Below, in pieces: positions 58,841-64,000 of a stretch of DNA of 64,000 nucleotides. This DNA comes from JAWLEV01 sp046538105 (GTDB lineage: Bacteria; Chloroflexota; Anaerolineae; UBA1429). Under the pieces are notes generated by a model that was not told the origin of the DNA, did not search any database, and saw only the letters and a program-made list of their open reading frames with translations. The stretch lies in the NCBI GenBank assembly GCA_046538105.1, contig JBKHJO010000003.1:1-64000 (forward strand), read 5' to 3'. Both the position numbers and the translations under genes were made by a program. Position 1 is the stretch's first letter. Each line of letters opens with the position of its first letter.

Positions 58841-59620
58841 GTGCGTAAAGACCAGAGACGAAATTTCTTGGTCATAGTGCTTTTCCTTGTCATGGTGGTG
58901 GTTCTCGCCGCCATCTACGTATACCGCGCGCCGGGAGGCCCCTCCAGACAGGCATCCCCCACTCTTACGCGTCCCCCCCTGACGCCCGGTCTCTATGAAG
59001 CGGAACGGGAGAGGATGGTCGAGCGTCAGATAGAAGCGCGGGGCGTGGAGGACGACGCCCTCCTCCGGGCCATGGAGACTGTTCCCAGGCATGCCTTTGT
59101 ACCCCCCGAACAGGTGAAGGAGGCCTATGCCGACTATCCCCTACCCATCGGTTTCGGTCAAACCATCTCCCAACCCTACATCGTAGCCTATATGACCGAG
59201 ATCGTGCATCTTGAAGAGGGAAAAAGGGTGCTGGAGATCGGCACTGGCTCTGGCTATCAAGCGGCCATATTGGCAGAGATCACGCCCCACGTGTATAGCG
59301 TGGAGATCATCGAGGAACTGTACGAGCGGGCGCGCCGGACGCTAAGCGAGCGGGGATACGATAGGGTTCGCCTGAGACACGGCGACGGTTACTATGGTTG
59401 GGAAGCACACGCCCCCTATGACGCAATCATCGTCACCGCCGCCCCCGACCATATCCCGCAGCCCCTGGTGGAACAACTCGCCGACGGCGGACGTATGGTG
59501 ATACCCGTGGGCCCGCCAGGCGCCTACCAGGCCCTGTGGCTCGTGGAGAGAGAGGGAGAGGAGGTCAGGACGGAACGGCTCATGGGGGTACGATTTGTGC
59601 CCCTCACCGGCGAGCACTGA
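58841..59620 (+). CDS. pcm: Protein-L-isoaspartate O-methyltransferase, membrane-anchored
   Basis: 259 residues from GTG 58841 (GAGG upstream). An N-terminal signal anchor (residues ~8-27, FLVIVLFLVMVVVLAAIYVY) precedes a linker and the usual Pcm catalytic domain from ~52: VERQIEARGVEDDALLRAMETVPRHAFVP, then PIGFGQTISQPYIVAYM and motif I VLEIGTGSGYQAAIL. The enzyme methylates isoaspartyl residues to repair aged proteins. Ordinary Pcm is cytosolic and about 210 residues long, so the anchor suggests repair of surface or exported proteins. Confidence 0.9.
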   Translation: MRKDQRRNFLVIVLFLVMVVVLAAIYVYRAPGGPSRQASPTLTRPPLTPGLYEAERERMVERQIEARGVEDDALLRAMETVPRHAFVPPEQVKEAYADYPLPIGFGQTISQPYIVAYMTEIVHLEEGKRVLEIGTGSGYQAAILAEITPHVYSVEIIEELYERARRTLSERGYDRVRLRHGDGYYGWEAHAPYDAIIVTAAPDHIPQPLVEQLADGGRMVIPVGPPGAYQALWLVEREGEEVRTERLMGVRFVPLTGEH

Positions 59621-59624
59621 CCCC

Positions 59625-62024
59625 TCATTCGCTTTCCCCCCTCATCAAGGGCCAAAAGGCCCACGTGGCGCCCAGATAGCAAAGTCCTGCCGCTGCAAGG
59701 ACGGCGTGATACCCCCAGGACAGAGCCAGGATGGCTGCCAACACGGAACTGATCACCGAGGCACTGCCATTGATGGCCCATATCCAGGGCGTGATGCCCG
59801 GAGTGCTCTGCTCCACACGGCGCAGCCCGGCGGCAAAGGGAATTCCCATACACACGCCAAGAGGGAACAGCGACAGGATGGCGATCCCCGTGCGGGCCAG
59901 GTGGGGCAGCGATAGTGTGGTGCGAAAAAGCCACCGCAACCCAAAGGGGTAGACGACTATCAGGCCGATCAGGATGAGCAGGACGAATCGTAAGGACACG
60001 CGATGAGAGAGGAAACTTCCTACACCGGAGAAGAACAACAGCGCCGAGAGGACGAGGATAAAGGAAAAGGTGGCGTGTCCCAAGTAGAGGATGAATTGCT
60101 GCATGAGGGGCAGTTCGATAAAGAGGTAGCCCAGGCCCAGAGCGGCAAAGTAAAGGATGATACGCCAGCGGAGCGGCCCCATGGGAGAGCGTTCCCCGCG
60201 CCAGGCCAGGGGCAGCATGACGAGTATCACAGAGGCCACCACGGCAAGGGCCAGAAGCACGAGAATGACCAGAAAACCTGATCCCCCAAAGGGTTGCCAC
60301 GTCCGGCCGATACGGGCCATAATGCGGGGTATCTGCCGCCAGCGAAAATAGTGCCCGAAAAAAGGGCGATCATCCGTGGGTGGTGTGACGTCGTAGAGAT
60401 TGTCCGCGAATAAAGCCTCCCGCTCCGATGGCTGCAACAACTTCTGAAAGTCGTTGTAATAGACGGGCTCGGGGAGCACGTTATGGCGATTGGCCTCCGA
60501 GATGTCCATTCCCGGATAGTGTACCAGGTCGTAGCCCAGATCCTCGCAGGCGGATATCAATTCCGCGATCTCCCCATCGCCAAAGGGAGAGGGGCTGGCC
60601 AGGATGGTCATGGTGGACCAACTGCGAAAGGCCAGCAGATGGCTTGCGGCGTTTTCTATGCCCATCCTCTCCAGGGCCACAACCGTCAGGCCGCCCGCCC
60701 GCACCGATTCTGTCGGAGGATCCTGGAGCCAGCGGGTAACGACGAGAATCCCATCCGCATTGAGGCGCGCCAGAGCACGCTCAAAGGCCTCCACCGTATA
60801 GAGATAATTCTCGGACAGGCTGTAGGTGCCCGAGGTCAGGGGGTGGTAACTTTCGGCCAGGGAGAGTTGAATGACGTCAAAGGTCTCCTGCCCCCGCCAG
60901 AGAGCGGTTCTTCCCGCCTCGGTGCGCACAGCGACATCATCAAAAAGTCCCCCCACAAAATCCGCGTAGCGCTGCCCCACGATCTCGGTGATGAGGGGAT
61001 TATCCTCCACCACCACGATATCGTGAGCGCCATGTTCCAGGGCCACGGCCACATCCAACCCCCCACGGGGCCTGATGATCATGACATGGGCATCAGGCCT
61101 GATGGTATAGGGCAGACTGGAGGGAAGATGGGAGAGAAAGGCCGTATCCTCGGCAGCGGTCCGCCGCGTGATGGGGCTGAGGTTGCCTCCATCCACCGTG
61201 AGTCCATGCTGAGGGGGCAGGCCGCCCCGGTAATCGAGGCTGAGGCCGGGGGCCGAGTGGATCCCCGTTCCCTCCACAACATCCAGGCGCGAATAGACGT
61301 TCCACGCCTGATAGGTCAGATGCGTATCCGGGGCGCGCAGGGTCTGGTTCAGGCTCTTGTAGGGTGATATCCTCAGGGTCATCCACGAGGGCTGCCCCCA
61401 GGCCAGTAAAAGGCTGCCGACGCACATCAGTAAGGCCACCCAAGTTGACCGTCTCAAAACGGCGTCCCGCGAACCCCTGGCCCAAAAAATGAGGGCCACA
61501 CCCAGGGCTCCCACGCTGGCAGCCAGGGCCACAGCGCCCTCCCCGCCACAGAGGGGAAGTACCACAAGCAGGGCCAGACTCCCCAGGGCCGAGCCGGCCA
61601 GATTGGCGGCGTACACCATACCACTCTGCTGGGGTAGGGCAGAGAGCCAGCGGGAGACGATCCAGCCACCAAAACCAAACGGAAGGATCAGGGCCAGATA
61701 ATAGAGGATGAGGTAGACGAACTGCACGGGTTCCATGGCCAGACGGTAGGAATCAAAGGGTAGATAATTGGCGAAAAGAAAAGAGGCCAGAATACTGAGG
61801 GGAAAGGCCAACCCCACCACATCCAGCCCGTCGCGGCGCTCGGGAGGGATCAGGGAGAGGAGAGTCCCGCTGCTGGCATAACCCAGCAGGGCCACGCTGA
61901 CGCTGAGAAAGGCGAAATGGTACCACTGGGCCACGGCAAAGAGGCGGGTGAGGGTCAATTCGAACATCAGTATGGCGGCCGAGACAAGCGCTATGCCGCT
62001 GTGTAGATGGCCCCTTTGCTCCAT
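59625..62024 (-). CDS. Spermidine-synthase-like protein with membrane domains
   Basis: 799 residues from ATG 62024 with GAGGGA upstream. Two blocks of hydrophobic helices (about residues 8-215 and 575-790) surround a soluble spermidine synthase-like Rossmann domain (~285-500) where MIIRPRGGLDVAVALEHGAHDIVVVEDNPLI is the SAM/decarboxy-SAM-binding segment. Such large membrane spermine/spermidine-synthase-like proteins are widespread and mostly uncharacterised; the polyamine residues needed for catalysis are not clearly conserved here. It converges on pcm with a 4-base gap. Confidence 0.75.
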   Translation of the reverse strand: MEQRGHLHSGIALVSAAILMFELTLTRLFAVAQWYHFAFLSVSVALLGYASSGTLLSLIPPERRDGLDVVGLAFPLSILASFLFANYLPFDSYRLAMEPVQFVYLILYYLALILPFGFGGWIVSRWLSALPQQSGMVYAANLAGSALGSLALLVVLPLCGGEGAVALAASVGALGVALIFWARGSRDAVLRRSTWVALLMCVGSLLLAWGQPSWMTLRISPYKSLNQTLRAPDTHLTYQAWNVYSRLDVVEGTGIHSAPGLSLDYRGGLPPQHGLTVDGGNLSPITRRTAAEDTAFLSHLPSSLPYTIRPDAHVMIIRPRGGLDVAVALEHGAHDIVVVEDNPLITEIVGQRYADFVGGLFDDVAVRTEAGRTALWRGQETFDVIQLSLAESYHPLTSGTYSLSENYLYTVEAFERALARLNADGILVVTRWLQDPPTESVRAGGLTVVALERMGIENAASHLLAFRSWSTMTILASPSPFGDGEIAELISACEDLGYDLVHYPGMDISEANRHNVLPEPVYYNDFQKLLQPSEREALFADNLYDVTPPTDDRPFFGHYFRWRQIPRIMARIGRTWQPFGGSGFLVILVLLALAVVASVILVMLPLAWRGERSPMGPLRWRIILYFAALGLGYLFIELPLMQQFILYLGHATFSFILVLSALLFFSGVGSFLSHRVSLRFVLLILIGLIVVYPFGLRWLFRTTLSLPHLARTGIAILSLFPLGVCMGIPFAAGLRRVEQSTPGITPWIWAINGSASVISSVLAAILALSWGYHAVLAAAGLCYLGATWAFWPLMRGESE

Positions 62025-62178
62025 CAAGGTCCCTCGCTGTCCAATGGACGTCCCGTATAGCTTACGTGAAGGGACGGAAAAGGTCAATGAGAAGAGAGGA
62101 GTCTCTTCCCAGGCGCGAACCCATCAGCGATCTGAGTATAACTTTTCATAGAGGTTCTCATGAGCGGAGCCCCCATCC

Positions 62179-62874
62179 CTACATGCCGCCCACTGCGCGC
62201 GTCAGGGTCAGGCAGACGACCTGCCTGGCCCCGCCCTCCCTCAGCGCCAGGGAACAGGCTTTGAGGGTGGCCCCCGTGGTCATCACGTCGTCGACGAGGA
62301 GGATCCGTGCCCCCGCTGGCTCCCCAGAGACGGTTCGAAAGGCGCCGCATACATTGTCCCACCGCTCCCGGGGGGACAGCCCCACCTGGGAACGTGTGTC
62401 CCGCACCCGAATGAGGCTTTCGTGACACAGGAGCAGGTCCAGGCATCGGGCCACTTGCCGTGCCAGGAGGAGCGACTGGCTATATCCCCGCCGGCGCACG
62501 CGCTGGACGTGCAGGGGCACGGGGATGACAAGATCGACGGGGATCGTCCTGCCGCGCCAGGTGGCGGCCATGAGTTCTCCCAAGGGCTCGCTCAGCACGC
62601 GGGCCCCCTCGTATTTGAGGGCGTGCACGGCCTGACGCAGGGGAGGGACGTGGGGGCCCACCGAGTAGACGACACCCTCTCGGCCTTTCTCCTCGCTGCA
62701 CCACGTATAACGGGCAGTATGCCCTTCAAATAGGGGAGCGCCTTCCAGGCATTCCTCGCACAGCCACGCGCCGGCCCGACCACAGGCCACACAGTGGGGC
62801 GGATACAGTAGATCGAGCACGGCGTCGAGCCATCTATGGGGATCGAAAAACGGTTTGGGGGTTGCAGAGTGCAT
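62179..62874 (-). CDS. comF: ComF-family phosphoribosyltransferase-like protein
   Basis: 231 residues from ATG 62874 with CAGGAG ten bases upstream; longer in-frame upstream sequence is not conserved. N-terminal zinc finger C28, C31, C39, C42 (HCVACGRAGAWLCEEC), the middle ALKYEGARVL and RRRGYSQSLLLARQVA segments, and the PRPP-binding loop ILLVDDVMTTGATL near 195-208. ComF proteins act in DNA uptake and possibly in nucleotide salvage. Full length for the family. Confidence 0.92.
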   Translation of the reverse strand: MHSATPKPFFDPHRWLDAVLDLLYPPHCVACGRAGAWLCEECLEGAPLFEGHTARYTWCSEEKGREGVVYSVGPHVPPLRQAVHALKYEGARVLSEPLGELMAATWRGRTIPVDLVIPVPLHVQRVRRRGYSQSLLLARQVARCLDLLLCHESLIRVRDTRSQVGLSPRERWDNVCGAFRTVSGEPAGARILLVDDVMTTGATLKACSLALREGGARQVVCLTLTRAVGGM

Positions 62875-63368
62875 CACAAACAATCTCCTGCTGAATGCTG
62901 AACAGCCACATGCTAACACATCTCCTTCACATCCACAAGGCGCGACGGGCGCAGGGGGGCACGGAAAAGTTGTGGATGATTCGCCATTCTTTGTCCGCGC
63001 AGACCGTTTTAGGGCTCCAGACTGCGTGGCCATTCTGCAAGGCCACCGAAGGTGGCCCATCTGGCCGATAGGCCTCACGAACTGGCTTCAGACGGCAAAG
63101 CCCGAAGAACGAACGTCCCTGCCGAACGTGCTCGGCCTAAAGGCCAGCGCAAAGGCACTTGGCGCCGGGCGTCGACCTGCGTCGACGCGTTTCGGCAGTA
63201 TCCACGCCTACGCTTGCGTCACTTATGCCCCGCCAGACTCTCCTTTCTGACAGGTCTGACGATTCTGACGGACTTGATTCCTGCCTCTTGCGGATTCGGT
63301 TGACCGCGAACCTCAAGCGTGTTATCCTTCCAGGGAATCATCGTGTACCAAGATGTTGAGGAGGATAG
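62875..63368. other. Gene-poor region before the 2-hydroxyacid dehydrogenase
   Basis: 494 bases without a supported gene. It contains a 7-bp perfect hairpin GGCCACC-GAA-GGTGGCC near 63040-63057, a GTCGAC repeat near 63172-63185 and three TCTGAC units in a 9-base period (63246-63269). Open frames here look non-coding. Confidence 0.5.
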
Positions 63369-64000
63369 ATGGCCGCATACAACGTGCTGGTCACCGTGCC
63401 GCGACCGCTGCGAGACTATATCCTGAGCGAGGAAGCGGAGAGTAAACTGCGCGGCATGGCAAAGGTGACCATGAATGAGGAGGGGCGTGACTGGACGGAG
63501 GAGGAACTGGCCGAACGACTGGCCGGCGTGGACGCCATCCTCGCCAGTTGGGGACTGGCCAGGATGACATCCCAGGTTCTGGATGGGGCGGACAGTCTGG
63601 GCATCGTGGCCTATGCCGCGGGCAGCGTCAGGGGGTTCGTGACCCCCGCCCTCTACGAGCGGGGCGTCGTGGTCTGTCACGCCGCCCACCGCATCGCCGA
63701 CTCGGTGGCCGAGTTCTCTTTGCTGCTGGCCATGATCGGCCTGCGCCGCCCCCACGAATTCGATCGCCAGTTAAAGGCGGGGGCGGAATGGCCCAAGAGC
63801 CGCGACCTGGCCCTGTACGAGATAGCGGGAAAAAAGGTGGGGCTCCTGGGCATGGGCTATGTGGGGCGGCGGGCGGCCAGGCTCTTTCAGGGCGTGGGTG
63901 CTCGGGTGTGGGCCTACGATCCCTACCTTCCCGCCAATCAGGCGGAGACCCTTGGCGTGCACAGCGCGGAACTGGACAAACTCCTCAGCACATGTCAGAT
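63369..64000 (+). CDS. D-isomer-specific 2-hydroxyacid dehydrogenase, N-terminal part
   Basis: Partial gene running off the right edge, 210 codons visible from ATG 63369 (GAGGAGG upstream). The substrate-binding half includes AILASWGLARM and IVAYAAGSVRGFV; the NAD-binding half has GLLGMGYVGRRAARLFQ at about 153-169 with the glycine-rich motif, and AYDPYLP behind it, where the aspartate after the second strand points to NAD. HRIADSVAEFSLLLAMIGLRR is the hinge helix of the family (phosphoglycerate, hydroxypyruvate or lactate-type dehydrogenases). The catalytic Glu-His pair lies outside the window. Confidence 0.85.
   Translation, partial: MAAYNVLVTVPRPLRDYILSEEAESKLRGMAKVTMNEEGRDWTEEELAERLAGVDAILASWGLARMTSQVLDGADSLGIVAYAAGSVRGFVTPALYERGVVVCHAAHRIADSVAEFSLLLAMIGLRRPHEFDRQLKAGAEWPKSRDLALYEIAGKKVGLLGMGYVGRRAARLFQGVGARVWAYDPYLPANQAETLGVHSAELDKLLSTCQ

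Noticed and set aside
63246..63269. Three TCTGAC units in a 9-base period
   Set aside because: Too short and imperfect for a CRISPR array or a functional tandem repeat; probably chance.
1..64000. CRISPR arrays, insertion sequences, prophage genes, riboswitches and rRNA
   Set aside because: None could be supported: no regularly spaced repeats, transposase or integrase motifs, conserved riboswitch cores or rRNA segments were seen.

Overview
The window looks like a piece of the chromosome of an anaerobic, probably fermentative member of the Chloroflexota (Anaerolineae-like). The grounds are inference from gene content: a membrane-anchored protein with a long Pro/Thr linker of the kind common in that phylum, a two-thioredoxin-domain protein disulfide oxidoreductase (common in thermophiles and anaerobes), ADP-forming acetyl-CoA synthetase, a CoA-transferase fused to a GNAT domain, a DnaB/DnaD/DnaC-like primosome operon and a large NAD-linked [NiFe]-hydrogenase locus. 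Base composition is moderately GC-rich and many sigma-70 type promoters (TTGACA/TATAAT) can be read directly.

Layout. 1-10.9 kb: partial amidohydrolase, protein disulfide oxidoreductase, GH2 glycosidase, inositol-phosphatase family enzyme, ferredoxin-type aldo/keto reductase, AlkZ-like winged-helix protein, Nudix hydrolase, Amt-like membrane protein, thpR, amidohydrolase and lipid kinase. 11-24.6 kb: the hydrogenase locus. A near-consensus promoter overlapped by a Rex/CRP-like palindrome precedes two DRTGG proteins, a CBS-HATPase protein, a PHP protein, a NuoE-like subunit, a second HATPase, a small thioredoxin-like ferredoxin, a NuoF-like subunit fused to a GltD/NfnB-like flavoprotein, a hydrogenase maturation protease, a NuoG/HoxU-like subunit, and the small and large [NiFe] subunits. 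A strong terminator follows, then a formate/nitrite-type channel and fdhD. 24.6-29 kb: membrane glycosyltransferase and membrane-anchored glycosidase. 29-36 kb: primosome operon (nuclease family protein, dnaB, DnaD-like protein and a tandem-duplicated DnaC-like ATPase), a zinc-ribbon protein, then tsaE-tsaB-rimI-surE. 36-39 kb: flavin reductase, uvsE, sigA. 39.2-40.7 kb: a stretch of decayed genes. 40.7-48.4 kb: RraA-like protein, sulfatase, aldo/keto reductase, GNAT-like protein, DtxR-family regulator with an operator-like palindrome at its own start codon, Pro/Thr-rich anchored protein, enolase-superfamily dehydratase. 48.5-51.5 kb: tRNA-Gly(CCC), small genes and two more broken genes. 51.5-64 kb: CoA-transferase-GNAT, ADP-forming acetyl-CoA synthetase, enolase, rdgB, CBS-ACT protein, pcm, spermidine-synthase-like membrane protein, comF and a partial 2-hydroxyacid dehydrogenase.

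How it fits together: enolase, CoA-transferase and ADP-forming acetyl-CoA synthetase fit sugar fermentation to acetate with ATP gain, and the NADH-linked (possibly bifurcating) hydrogenase would dispose of or recover the reductant as H2. The most unusual object is the hydrogenase diaphorase subunit of about 1023 residues, which carries two separate pyridine-nucleotide/flavin modules and sits beside a regulatory gene set that I associate with [FeFe] rather than [NiFe] hydrogenases.
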